Shown: positions 42,199 to 53,368 of the stretch, one piece after another | Layout of the letters: every line of letters starts with the position of its first letter | Position numbering within the stretch: the stretch's first letter is position 1 | DNA from: Fistulifera solaris | Lineage: Eukaryota > Bacillariophyta > Bacillariophyceae > Naviculales > Stauroneidaceae | Assembly (NCBI GenBank): GCA_030295235.1 | Contig: AP026148.1 | Location: forward strand, 744,001 to 808,000 | Reading direction: 5' to 3' | Length of the DNA stretch: 64,000 nucleotides | Notes under the pieces: generated by a model | The model's database searches: none | What the model was told of the DNA's origin: nothing | Seen by the model: only the letters and a program-made list of their open reading frames with translations | Position numbers and translations under genes: made by a program

Positions 42199-42999
42199 AT
42201 GAAGATCACGAACTACGCTATCGTCTTTGCGACCCTCCCTACCTTGACGGGGGGAGCTCGTCATTCCTCTTGCAAGCCGTTCACGGAGATTTACGCCGAT
42301 GGAACGGAACTTTGCGAGAAGATGTTTTCTGATGCCTTTGTCGTCGTCCCCGACGATCAGCCGGCCTATCACATGTGGTTCTTTGATACGGATAACAATC
42401 CGAACGACCAAGTCACTCGTGATATCTTCGGCACGGAACCTCTCGAAGAATGCAACGTGCAGTACTTTCACAAGGATGTGCCGAGCCCGGAAGGCGACGA
42501 CATGGGCGAGTGTCATCCGTGGAAGCAGCGTTCTTGTTGTCATGGCTCTACGGTTGCCAGTGCCGAAGAACTGAAGACACTCTACGGCGGCGGCCCGGAC
42601 AAGTGCGGAATCATGTCGGATGCGTGCGAACGCTTCTTTATCTTTGAGTACTGCTTCTACGAGTGCGAGCCCTCAGTTGGTCTCTTCCGCAAGTTCAACG
42701 ATAATCAGACAGATCATCCGGACTTTAACACCTGGCAATTGTATCAGATGCCTATGAAGAAAAGTTACTGTGATGCATGGTTTGACGCCTGTAAGAACGA
42801 TTTTTACTCCCAAGAAAGCTTCTCGCCGGAAGAGCCCAAGGAAGTGAACAAGCTCGGCATCTCGATGGGTGTGATGGGTGTTCTTTTTTTCGTTCTTTGT
42901 GTCTTTTCCGCGTTCTTGGTCCACCGTGAACGCAGTGGTAAACCCATGTTTGGTACGTCAAAGTCGGTTCCTCCGGCAGAAGGCAATGTCGGTATTTAA
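42199..42999 (+). CDS. Folate-receptor-like secreted/membrane protein, copy 2 (intact)
   Basis: 266 residues with no frame break. Signal peptide MKITNYAIVFATLPTLTGGA, then the same Cys-rich folate-receptor-type core as copy 1 (GECHPWKQRSCCH, DKCGIMSDACERFF, YCFYECEPSVGLF, KKSYCDAWFDACKNDFY). A membrane helix (GVMGVLFFVLCVFSAFLV) and a short tail HRERSGKPMF end the protein, so it is a type I surface protein. Bases 42294-42540 match copy 1 almost perfectly while the stretches on either side differ more, pointing to gene conversion. It is convergent with the second M43 protease, as copy 1 is with the first. Confidence 0.87.
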   Translation: MKITNYAIVFATLPTLTGGARHSSCKPFTEIYADGTELCEKMFSDAFVVVPDDQPAYHMWFFDTDNNPNDQVTRDIFGTEPLEECNVQYFHKDVPSPEGDDMGECHPWKQRSCCHGSTVASAEELKTLYGGGPDKCGIMSDACERFFIFEYCFYECEPSVGLFRKFNDNQTDHPDFNTWQLYQMPMKKSYCDAWFDACKNDFYSQESFSPEEPKEVNKLGISMGVMGVLFFVLCVFSAFLVHRERSGKPMFGTSKSVPPAEGNVGI

Positions 43000-43029
43000 A
43001 TAAACGGGCCGTGTAACAACGTGATCTTG

Positions 43030-43170
43030 TGAAATGATACTTCTGCCGCGGGAGCTTTGTGATGTGGGTAATGGCTGAGAAATGAAAGAGTCGAAAGATT
43101 CTTTGTTGACCGTTCGAACCTGAACATGGTAATGCATGCGAAAGGGAAGGTGAGATGTGTCATGGAAATA
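43030..43170 (+). repeat. Conserved 3' spacer of folate-receptor-like copy 2
   Basis: Partner of 38455-38597, in the same position relative to the gene pair. Similarity stops abruptly after CATGGAAATAT. Confidence 0.75.
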
Positions 43171-43294
43171 TTATCATCTATGTTGTTACAATGCAAGAAA
43201 GTAGAAAACATAGTAGTGAAAACGTTATCTATGAATCTATTATGAAAAAGGAGGTTCTTGCTATCGCTGTGGCTATCCTATTGAATCGATATCT

Positions 43295-44443
43295 TCACCG
43301 ACTGCGAATGTTGTTCCAGGCTTCTTGCATCCGTTGGGCTTGACCTTTGGTGAATATATCATCACATCCCAAGGGAGCATAATCCATGATGTTGTTCAAG
43401 GGATCCGGCCCTGGTTGATTCGGGCATGTATCCGGCAATGGATTGGGACAAGCACCACTCGTTCGTCCATAATACGATTTTTGCGCGTTGGTATCGTCCA
43501 CCAAATCTCCCGGCGAACATCCACCCGAAAATGTGTGCAACAAGTTCAGCCAATGACCTAAAGAATGAAAGTACAAGATGACAAGTTAGTGAAATGTCAT
43601 ACGCTACTTTCACTACGGTCGATGATTATGGAACGTACCAACTTCATGTGCCACAGTCGTGCGATCCAATGCACAATTGATATCAATGGTGACACCATCA
43701 CCGTTTCCTACAGCCGCAGCATCTTCCGCAAGATAAGCATAACCACAAAATCTACTGCTTCCGGAAACGGCAAGTTTGAAATAAATATTGAGTGTGTTGA
43801 TTCCTCCCCTTTTCAATTTGGCCTGCATATCTTGTTCTTGTGCTGATCCCGATTGTGCCTGGAACCAGTCGTCGTTTTGTACACGGTTGATGGAAATGAC
43901 ATTGATTTGAAATCCGGCCGTTGATAATAAGCTGTTCGCGACTTGAATACTCTGATTCAGCGTGCTGTCGGAAAGAAACCCCTCTCCGTTTGTCCGAGAT
44001 ACGGCATGTATATACGTCGGAATGGAGACTTGAGAATTCCAGTTACCACCGCCACCACCACCGCCGCTATCATTTCCGCCACCGCTTCCACCGCCATCGC
44101 TTCCGCCAGTGTCGTCTCCATCCCCCGGATTCCAAGCACTTCCACCTCCACCTCCTCCTCCACCAAAGGAAATAGAACAGCCGCCTTGTTGTTGCTCATA
44201 CTGTCGTTGTTTCAGTGCGAACTGTTCTTCTTCGACACGAGCGACCCGTTCTTCCTGTTCGGCTTGTAATTGATAGATTTCGTGCACCGCCGGTTCGTGG
44301 AATCCGCAGCCTTGCGGTGTTTGGGCTAGTAGTTGCTGTAATCGACGGTCTCCGTGATGGTGGTGTTCATGGGCCCCTACGAGCGCTGGTATCATCCATA
44401 GTGGTAAAAGAGTGAGGCATTTTGGTACAATGGAGCAAAGCAT
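43295..44443 (-). CDS. Secreted M43 (pappalysin-type) metalloprotease, copy 2
   Basis: Exon 1 is 43639-44443, exon 2 is 43295-43557; intron 81 bp (GTACGT donor, CTTTAG acceptor). 355 residues from ATG 44443. Signal peptide (LTLLPLWMIPALVGA), then HEHHHHGDRR, a Glu/Gln coiled coil, and a long Gly-rich linker with Asp/Ser (residues ~95-135) not present in copy 1. The catalytic domain has VAHEVG|HWLNLLHTF with the intron at the same codon as in copy 1, the Met-turn NIMDYAPLGCDD, and the GCSPGDLVDDTNAQ and GACPNPLPDTCP cysteines. Here the intron carries a stop, so retention would truncate. Coding similarity to copy 1 is moderate, much lower than that of the neighbouring receptor genes. Confidence 0.9.
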
Positions 44444-47306
44444 AATGAATGTTCCGATTCAATTCACTTGCTTCGGACACGATTTTGTTATTGTTGTTGT
44501 TGGTAAGCGAAAACAGAAATCGAGCAATCAGGAAGAAATTGCAAGTTTGTTGGGACTGCACAACGAAGAAGACTCCGCTTTCACAAGTACTGGTAGTAGT
44601 TTGGAGTTTGGAGTCGATTGGCCGAATTGGGGTGCTATTCGGTCATTTCGGAGAAGTCCTTGGGGGATAGTCCAGTACTTGGTACTTTTCGAATCCTCAC
44701 TCATGCAGTACACTACATGTCCTCTCTTGTTCTTTACGTTCTGTTCTTAGAAGATTATGGATCATGGCAATCTATTATCGATTCCAACTCATGTCTATGA
44801 AGTACGGAATCCGAAGAAACAAAGACCGCGAAAAAAGAGCGGACCAAGGACCAAGATGACATTTTGTATTTTGTTGGGACTATTGATTCCAAAGTACCCC
44901 GGAGTAAGAAGTATTGGTTGATTGGCTGGGTGCGGTGGACAGACGATGATTTGCGATGATTGATGATGGCCACGTCCAAGCTTTTCTGAATGCGCAACAA
45001 TTCAAATTCAAACATCATCTCTTCAAAAGGAGATCACAAATCGAAGTCACAACGAAACGGTAAAGGAGTGGTATTGGTGAAAAAGTCGGCTTCTTAATAA
45101 TTTGAGTAAGATCGGCGACTATACGAAGCCGTCGGAGAGCACACAGCAACTATGATCGTATGATTTAGGATTGCATACAAAGTAATTTGCGCGCATAAAG
45201 CCTTTGTCGTGATGTAAGAATTGCTGGCCGTATCGGCACATATCTTTTACGATACTGGTACTTGCTTCCAATGGAAACGAGAGGGGGAAAAGGGTTCAAA
45301 ACTTTGGAGTAGCAAGACTGTGATTTGTAAAGACGGTGTTGAGCTAGTTGTATCGCTGCTATCCGTATCCGGCATCAAGTGCATTCTTGATACAAACGAC
45401 ACAGATTGGATCATTCACAACGCAATTCGGTGTTAGGTTTGGGATCATTTAGCCATCAAACATGCTCAATCTTTCAGAAAACAGATGAAGGAATTCAGAA
45501 TCAGCGGAGGGACGCGATCATCACACGAGTGCACCGTTAAGACAAAGATATAAATGATGAAATACTAATTGCAATCCTAACGTTCAGTAATGAAAATCAT
45601 TATCAAAGGAAGTGTCGATGGGCATTCACATTCATCACCACCTAGGGCCAAGCCCTTTTGTGGGTTGGAAGCAGTGAGTTATTACTTCGATCAAAGATCG
45701 ACCGAGCCACCATCCTCTCGACACATAACGTCATTTTCATCGATGAGATCCAGGGCGCGCTGAAGAATGTCACTGAGCTTACGCATTCGTGCCAAATGGT
45801 CTCGTTTTCTTGAATTCCTTGTCGAAGCCGAATGCACCGAACGAGTCTCCATAGTGATGAACCCTTCGAGAGTGCTATTTGCGACTCTTGCGGAAGAGGG
45901 ACATTTGGTTTCTGAACTCGTCAGTGAATGCATGGTTCGAAGAGTTGTTAGATTTTATGATGAAAAATCGAGTTGCGCACCATGAAACGAGGTGCGTAGT
46001 GCGTAACGGAACGGAAGACTCCGTGCGGATTAGACGAAGTAAAACTGTGTTTCTACTAGAGGTTCTTGCACGTGCAGCCGTTTTACTTGATTTCTTACTA
46101 TACACGTAAAGGTAACGTCCGAAGGGGCAAGAGGTGACGCAACCTTATGCGTTGAAGTTATGTTTCACGTTTTAGTCAGCAATTCAATAATTCGTGATTT
46201 CTATTGCCTACCTTTTACCTCTCTAAACAGCTCTTGATGTAAAAAGAAATCGTTAAGTCATCCTTATTCAAATATTTCCGACAGGGAACATGGAATGCCT
46301 TCGAGGGCAATATAGGGGGTACCTATGTGCCTAAATGTACCTATGTAGAAGAGAGAAATCAGAAATCATTCGCTGACCGGTAACCGGTGACCGGTGTTCG
46401 GTGACAACCTAAAGATGCATGACGCAGTTCTTTTCAGATCTAGTTTCGTGAAACCAGTAAGTTCAAGTTGATTCCGTGGAGTTGACTGGTTTACTTTTTA
46501 CTTTTTACTCCATTATTTTTCGTTGAAATGAAACCTCTTGCTTATTAATAAGTACCAGGTACGGATGTAGGGACAGAAGGCATGGTCTCTCTCTCAGAAT
46601 CTAGAATCTAGATTGAAGTACCGGTACAGTACCAGGTAGCGCTTAGCGATTCCGATGGGTTTCGCTGGAGACTTCGGATCAGGGAGAACGGCGAAGTTAT
46701 ATCCTTTGTCGATTCTAAAAAGAGCGATTGAACTTGGCATTCAGATGCTCATTTAGAATTGATACTTTACCGGCATGTTTCATGGAAGTATTTCACCTAT
46801 TGGGCCATAGATTCGCAGTACCTATGGCCCCAATTTTGCAGCGAACGAAGTAAATATCTCTCGGTCGTAGGATATTCATAAATTTGAACGCATTAGAAGT
46901 TTAAAGGAAGTGACATAGTCGCATTACTCTTTTCTTCTATCTTTTCTATATTTGCAATATCAGAACAAGGTAACATCGCACCACTTTTCCGTTAATTTAG
47001 GCGCCTGGCACAATCTTTCGTCGCGAAGCCTAATCTATAGAGATGAATTGCGGTATACGTTTTTGGTGCATTCTGAAAGCCAATAACACAGACATTTCTA
47101 CATCTATCAGCAATTCAGATGGAAAAGCTCGATAATCCATCACCCATTGCTAGCAACTATATACAGAACAACGGTTTCTCGACCAATCGAGACTCCACCG
47201 CGCATTTTTGACTATTCCACCAGCTCATAAACAGAATGAATGAAATCACACAATTCGTTGTCAATATAGATTAGCATGCAAGGAAACGTTTCGAATGCTC
47301 TATCTT
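44444..47306. other. Intergenic spacer of 2.9 kb, gene-poor
   Basis: One possible small gene at 45691-45933 (minus). GTACC-type palindromes occur at 46552-46562 and 46618-46627, and CCGGTAACCGGTGACCGGTG at about 46378-46397. No transposon ends or RNA genes recognised. Confidence 0.4.
45691..45933 (-). CDS. Possible small protein, 80 residues
   Basis: ATG at 45933. Contains a Ser/Arg-rich middle and a C-terminal amphipathic helix (ARMRKLSDILQRALDLIDEND) ending MCREDGGSVDL. No domain recognised. The helix is the only argument that it is real. Confidence 0.3.
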   Translation of the reverse strand: MHSLTSSETKCPSSARVANSTLEGFITMETRSVHSASTRNSRKRDHLARMRKLSDILQRALDLIDENDVMCREDGGSVDL

Positions 47307-47874
47307 CTATGATCGGCCTCGCCCTCCACCACGTCGACGGCCACGTCCCGCAACTCCACGACCCGCATCTCCGCGTCCTCCTTCTTGAATCCGAGTGCTG
47401 GTGCCCATGCTAGACTTTTGCGGCGGGTGATTTCGGGGGATTTCCGTCCTTCGGTGCGAACGAAATCACCATTTTCATGCCATCGGGGATCTGGAATCCC
47501 TTTTGCTCCATGGCTTGTACAGCGGCAACCACAGCTTTTCTAGGTGGAGGTTTTACGACTACAGGAGGCGCCTTTGCAATGGCTTTGGCGGTTTTTGTTG
47601 CTTTTTGCAGCATCTTGGAATCCTCCATACGATCTTTTCGGGTCGCCTGTTTCGTTTTGAGATCCGTTTTCGGGTGCGGTTTGTTTTGACGACGTCGTTG
47701 TCGAGCGCGTTTGACTTGTGCTTGTTCCACTTGCTCTTCGATCTGTTTCTTAGTCGAAGGAGCGTTTGCGGCGGGCGTGCGACCTCGCTTGGCATCCATA
47801 ATGGCTTGACGCCGGACACGATTCTTCGCTACCGAGCGATCCGCGTTTTGTTCTTTGCGACGACTGGCAATCAT
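47307..47874 (-). CDS. Basic RGG-tailed protein, probably RNA-binding (frame break at 47435)
   Basis: From ATG 47874 the frame stops at 47410, but a sister frame beyond it encodes GRGDAGRGVAGRGRRRGGG, a clear RGG box, ending with TAG at 47307-47309. Removing one base from the G5 run at 47435-47439 (C5 on the coding strand) joins them: 188 residues. The N-terminal two thirds are Lys/Arg/Gln/Ala-rich with coiled-coil character (KKQIEEQVEQAQVKRARQRRR). The middle has APPVVVKPPPRKAVVAAVQA and GFQIPDGMKMVISF. RGG boxes bind RNA and are arginine-methylated; small basic RGG proteins occur in mRNA export and ribosome biogenesis. No RRM domain is present, so a specific role is not assigned. Confidence 0.6.
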
Positions 47875-48561
47875 ATCGTCTTAGTATACGACATTATCAA
47901 ACAATGTGTTTAAAAAGGCGTGTAAGAGAGGGCCTTTCTCATTTCTGCTCGAAAATAAAGCTTCAATAACACGAAGGAGCATACCTAAGGACATGTCAAC
48001 AGTTGGTGCACTCGAAGTGCCCATAGAAAAGACCGGCTGCACTCCTAACAGTGTCATATTGCAATCACTAGTAAAAAGTAAGTAAACAAGAAAACTGATA
48101 AGAGCAAAGGCAAAAAAAGGATTTTGGTTTGCTTTTGTATTCAATGACTCGACTCCTTAATCGCAACGAGCCGTTGAGTTGCATTTAGCAGCACAAAGCG
48201 CAACGCGGTCTTGCATCGGACGTCTGTCGCACAAGGACCGCACTATAGCACTCAAGTATTGCCGAAAGCCGAGCGAAATCATTTTAAAGTACTCCAGACT
48301 CCGGAGTATCACTTTAGCGCAAACAAAGCAAAACGTAGAAGCTGTACGTTTAGAACAACGAACAGAGAACCTGATGAGATTAGAAGCGACAGGCGCGCAA
48401 CAACATGTCATGAAGTCATGAAGCATTGCTACGTCTACGCCGAACGCCGAACAGTCCTTAACTTAATCATGATTGCAGGAATGTATTTGACAGGAATATA
48501 TATACTTATATATGTTGTGTTCACTAGATATATAATTTCATGGCAACGATAAGTGTCAAAG
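47875..48561. other. Intergenic spacer
   Basis: No gene recognised. Short frames on both strands at 48157-48552 lack any domain. Confidence 0.35.
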
Positions 48562-50836
48562 TCAGTTGGGCAAGATCTTGCTCACTTGCCTAGTCTTGTA
48601 AAAAACTCCAGCAACATAAGTCAACTTCCAAAATAGAGCAATGCAAGCCAAGATCAATAGATTTTCACCAACGGACACATCCCCCTGCACGACAGCATAT
48701 GATTTGCTCAACTCGTTCAAAACATTCGACCCAGTCGGAGGATCAACACAAAGGGTTCGGGGCAACTAGTTCTGTTGGTATAGCCTACACAGCAGGGTTC
48801 CCATGTAGTATCCTCGAACTGGTTGTACATTTGCGTGCGCACGTAATAGGAGTATGGCATCACGTAATAAAAGAGTGTAAATGGCCAGAACATGTCACGT
48901 TTGGCAATCAAGAAACCGCCGAACAAGAAACCTCCAAACCAAAAGTTCATAAATTGCAGCATGCCGAGGATCGGGTCGTCAATCCAAACACTCAAGCTTT
49001 CGGCGACGCATTCGTAAATGTATAGAGTCAGTGACCACGTGATCAAAACAATCGGAAATGTGTCACCGGGAACGTCCATAATCGCGTACGAGGGTACGCC
49101 TAACGCAAAGATGCCAAACACAATCATAATTGGTAAGACCAGTATGGTCTTTGCCAACACATAACTTAGTGGTGTCACCATGCCATTTTTCGTCTCACGC
49201 AAGATCGTTTTAAATTCGTCATTCAAAGCGTACACAGCTACAACACTCATGTTGTTGGCCACCGCGACGTGCCAAATCGTAATCCATAGTTTGTTGGCAG
49301 CTTGATTCTGATCATACTTGCGTGCCTTCAAGTACACCAAACTAAAGATGATGTTGGAAATCAAAAAAAGAACAGCACGTCCCATGTAGAGAATAGGATC
49401 GCGAGCAATCATAGTCGCACAACGACGGAACATGATGGAGACTTCACTCGAAAGAGCAGCGCGTTTCATATCTGTTACACCGGTAACCTCTTCTTCTTTC
49501 CAGTCCTTATGATGAGTCGTGGCCGCTTCGGGTCGTTTTTCTTCCCACATGTCCAAGATTTTGGTCACTTCCGCATCATCTGAGAAATCCGCATTTACCA
49601 AATCCAGAAAGTGTTCTGCAGGATTCGTCTGCACAGGCAAAGGATAACCAACGCTTTCAAAGTAAGGAACGGCTTCTTCGACGGGGCCCGTGTATGCTTC
49701 GCGTCCTTTGCTCAAAATCATCGTTTCATCGAAACTATTGTATACCTTGGTCGACGGCTGATGAATGGTACACAAGATAATGATGCGTTCCTCCTTGGCG
49801 ACACGAACAATTTCATTCATGATATTTTCGGCGGCCGCGGCGTCCTATTGTGAAAGAAAAGTCGTTGAGTAATACAAACGGTCAGAGACTTTATCATGAA
49901 GCAGGAGAAAACATTGGTAGGGGCACTTACCAGTCCGGTTGTCGGTTCATCGAGAAAAAGTAAACTAAAGGTATGAGTATGAAAAGAATTTCATTTTCAA
50001 ATGAGCCGACGGTTACTTCATACACACAAATGAACACTATTTTGAACAAAACTTACGTGGGCTGCTTCAAGAGCGCAATGGCAATACTCAAACGACGCGC
50101 TTGTCCTCCACTCAAACGCGCATTACGTGTATCCGCGCATACATCCAAGCCCATCTTGGTAATAATTTCGTCTACAACGGCGGGCATATCCGCCTTATCG
50201 GCGACATCGTACAATTCGGCCGCGAAGAGGAGCGTCTCCCTACAAGTGAGATACGGCCAGTGTTTGTCGTGTTGTACGACGACGTAACTGTGTGCTTTGA
50301 ACATTTTGTCCGTCATGGGGACGCCATTAAGTTTGACGGTTCCCCGGGTCGTACCGAATGTAGCATCCAGCGTCAATGCACTAATTAGAACCGTCTATGG
50401 AAGCAAAACGACGTTGAGGGAGGAGCATGAGATCGATGTCGTGCTTTATAAGTCGATTTTCTACTCAAGGCAGCTTACCTTTCCAGCGCCTGATGGGCCC
50501 ATAATAGCCAACACATCTATAAAAGGGGAGAAGAGAAATGATTGAATGAAGGAAAAAGGAGTGAGAAAAGCGACGCCCTTTCGCACACATTGAAAAATTT
50601 TGTTACATACGTCCCCATTTGACCGTATGCGAAACATCGGAAAGAATCTTGGTTTCTTTCGAGCCCTTATTGACCGTAAAATTCAAATTACTGAACCGAA
50701 AGACAGATGATTCCATGCCTTTTCCGTGATGACTCCGACGTGAACTATTGTTGTGGTTCTTGCTGCTGCCGGATTCATCTTCATCGACTAATTTCGGTAC
50801 TTGCTGCGTTGCATCGTTGTCTTTCTCTTCCGTCAT
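48562..50836 (-). CDS. ABCG-type half transporter (frame break at 48759)
   Basis: Five exons: 50611-50836, 50479-50516, 50057-50394, 49931-49964, 48562-49844. All introns are GT-AG; the small exons carry the Walker A (GPSGAGK, split from its Thr by an intron) and the Walker B (LLFLDEPTTGL). The signature is LSGGQARR. One missing base in the G4 at 48759-48762 gives 639 residues and the last helix (ILACIALFWKLTYVAGVF). ABC domain first, then six membrane segments, is the reverse order typical of ABCG/White half transporters. IHQPSTKVYNSFDETMILSKG and the Cys-containing loop before the last helix (EPCCVGYTNRTSCP) support this. It should dimerise and export lipids, pigments or drugs. Substrate unknown. 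Confidence 0.88.
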
Positions 50837-51691
50837 TGTTGATTAAGATATTCCGTTTTTCAGTGTCCTATCTTGAAAGAAAGATCAACAAAAGGAAAGA
50901 ATGAGGGACGACGTGAGTACTGGTAAGATACCGTACCGTCGAAATAACAAAAACTGCACAGGTTTTTCGTTTTGGAAGGCACGACGAGAAGCATCACGAA
51001 CATCCTACGCGACGACGAAGTTCAGAGAGCTTCGCGGCCTATAAGGCCAAAGGACAATCTAGTAGTATCTACTCCGGAGTACCTTTTATCTTCTTTTGTT
51101 ATACTCGAAGCGCGACAGGTATTGACATACTTAATTGTAAAACTACTCGGAAAAATACATAAGGCCAGGCCCATCGGCTTTCTTCGGACATTCAAACAGC
51201 TGAACTGAGTAATTCCTCATTCCAGATTCCATATTTAAAATGAACCTCAGAACTCAGAAATCGGAGCAACAGTGTGACGTTTAAGGAGCTTACGTCGCCT
51301 ATGAGTCAGGACCAGTCCGACGAAGATTCACTCTACTGACTAGTGTAATAAGGGAATGAATGAATGACTTCGTGTAGGTGTGAGTCACACGACAGGATTT
51401 ACTTGCATTTTTGGATGGCCGCCGCCGCGCCGCGTTTGGTTGCACTCGCGTCATCCGCCGTTTTCGCTTGCTTCGCGGTGCCGACACCATTCAAAAAAAA
51501 AAAATAAACTTGCGAAGCATCATCAATCAAATACAATTCCACCGCATTAAACGGCAGTGATATTCTTCCCCTAGGTGTCATTTCATTCTTCATTCTTTTT
51601 GTGGTTACATAAACTGCGTTGTTTATTGTAAAACGACGGGAAAACAGCAAAATAGTTCTTTTTTTGTGTGTTTGAATTGAAGTGCGAACGG
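50837..51691. other. Intergenic spacer
   Basis: No confident gene. A minus-strand frame starting ATG 51701 (stop at 51399) encodes 100 residues with MTPRGRISLPFNAVELYLIDDASQVYFFF; it is interrupted by an A10-A11 run, has no domain I recognise and overlaps the Mpv17 start, so it is only a candidate. Confidence 0.35.
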
Positions 51692-52682
51692 ATGAAATCA
51701 TTTCTTTTCACACTTTTGATAGGATTGCTATGGCTTTTTTCTCGGCCGGGCCTTTGCGCCCACATCAATTCGTCGACCGGTGTCTTTTTCTCCCGTTTTT
51801 TCCAATCAAATGATACAAAAACACCACAAAAAATCGCAACAACCAATTCTTTCTGCTGTTTACGTAGAAAGACGGATTAGTTCAATCGAACTACGACAAC
51901 AAAACAAACAACCCAAATTTCCGTTTCTGTATCTGATAGGAAGCACTGGCTTACTATCCGTGCTTTCGAAATGGACGGATCTTGTGTCCACATGGCAAGA
52001 ACGATCGCAATGGCTGTCTTTTTTTGCCCTTCTGGGCAGTCTTTCCCGAGTACCCCTCGGAGCTTTATTGCAAACCTACACACTCTGGTTGACAACACAA
52101 CCATTGCTGACCAAATCGATTACATCGGCTGTCATGGGTTGTGTCGGTGATGCCGTCGCGCAACGGTGGGAGCATCATCCGATTTACTCGAAACGACGGG
52201 GCCTGGCGGCGATGGTCGAGGGATTGTTGTGGAGTGGGCCTCTCATGCATCGCGCCTACTCCTTGTTTGAACACATCTTACCAGTTGGCAATAACATGGG
52301 ATTTGCGTTGATTCATGTCTTACTGGATTCTTTACTACTGGATAGTGTCTTTGTGACGAGTGCCTTTTGGATTACGGGTTTGTTGGAAGGTTTTTCCTTC
52401 AAGCAATTGCGACAACAATACCAACGGGATATTGGTGGTACACTCAAAGCCAGCTGGCTGACGAGTTTGTTCTTGTTGCCAGTGGAAGTCGTTTGCTTCC
52501 GCTATTTACCCGTCACCTACCGTGTCTTGGCTGTCAATGTGCTGGATATTGTGTGGGATACTGTGATTTCGTTCATGTCACATAAAACACGAGGAAAAGA
52601 GCTGACTTCTACAACAACAGACGAGTTATCATTACAGTCTCCCATTCTATCGCCCAGCGATGCCGCCTTGGCCATCAGTTAA
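51692..52682 (+). CDS. Mpv17/PMP22 family membrane protein (frame uncertain near 51831)
   Basis: The main body runs in the frame ending at TAA 52680-52682. It has the Mpv17/PMP22 pattern: LLTKSITSAVMGCVGDAVAQRWE (the P-x-x-T-K-x-x-T-x-x-x-L-x-x-x-GDxxAQ block), GLLWSGPLMHRAY, LLDSLLLDSV, and a C-terminal block where FLLPVEVVCFRYLPVTYRVL replaces the usual W-P-x-x-Q-x-x-N-F. Upstream, ATG 51692 opens a signal-peptide frame (MKSFLFTLLIGLLWLFSRPG) one base out of register; removing one A from the A6 near 51828-51833 joins them into 329 residues. Without that, the start would be ATG 51810. Family members are four-helix proteins of peroxisomes, inner mitochondrial or plastid membranes. The signal-type start would favour a plastid or endomembrane site. 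Confidence 0.78.
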
Positions 52683-53368
52683 GAGGAATAAGGCGAACAA
52701 ACATTGACGATACAACTGTAAAATAGAAAACAAGCAACGAGTCATGTTTATAAATTTAGATTTTCGGTCGCGAGACAGAGAGATTGCGCTTTTAAGAGTC
52801 TCCATAAGGGCGCGTTGCTTGGTTTTAATTCAAGGTTCGAGTCACGGGGTGCGTTCCGGCTTTTCTTTTCAAGCGGCTAGCGGCACTTGAACAAATTGAT
52901 AAAAATATTGAGTTGCTTGACATTCCATTGGAACTTGAAACGGATTTACGGCGAAAGCCTGTTGCAATGAGTGCTCTCGAAAATGCTGAAACTAAAGACA
53001 ATCAAAAAACGAAGAATTGTGAGGGACGAGATATTATGATATTTAGGAGGGTGACGGGCGGGCTGCAATCCGCGACTGGAACTATGGGACTTTTTACAAT
53101 ATGAAACGACAACGGATATTGCAAGTCCTATCAAACCAAAAATGGCCATGATACACTTTCCGTTGAATACAAATGGGCCACACAGAACGTTTATTTCCCT
53201 AAAAATTCTGGACCTCATGAAACACACACACATTTTGACGAGTTTCAAAAAAGCGGGAAGCTTCTTACCTCGCTGACAGGTCTTTTGCGTTTCATGAACG
53301 AGCTAGCGATTACTTGAAAGACAGACTGAGTGAAGAGAACAACACTCGACTCAACAATAAGTAAAGCC
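52683..53368. other. Intergenic spacer
   Basis: No gene or repeat recognised. Confidence 0.35.

Noticed and set aside
51399-51701. 100-residue minus-strand frame beside the Mpv17 gene
   Set aside because: Its core reads partly like protein, but it depends on a homopolymer run and has no domain that I recognise. Kept only as a note in the spacer entry.
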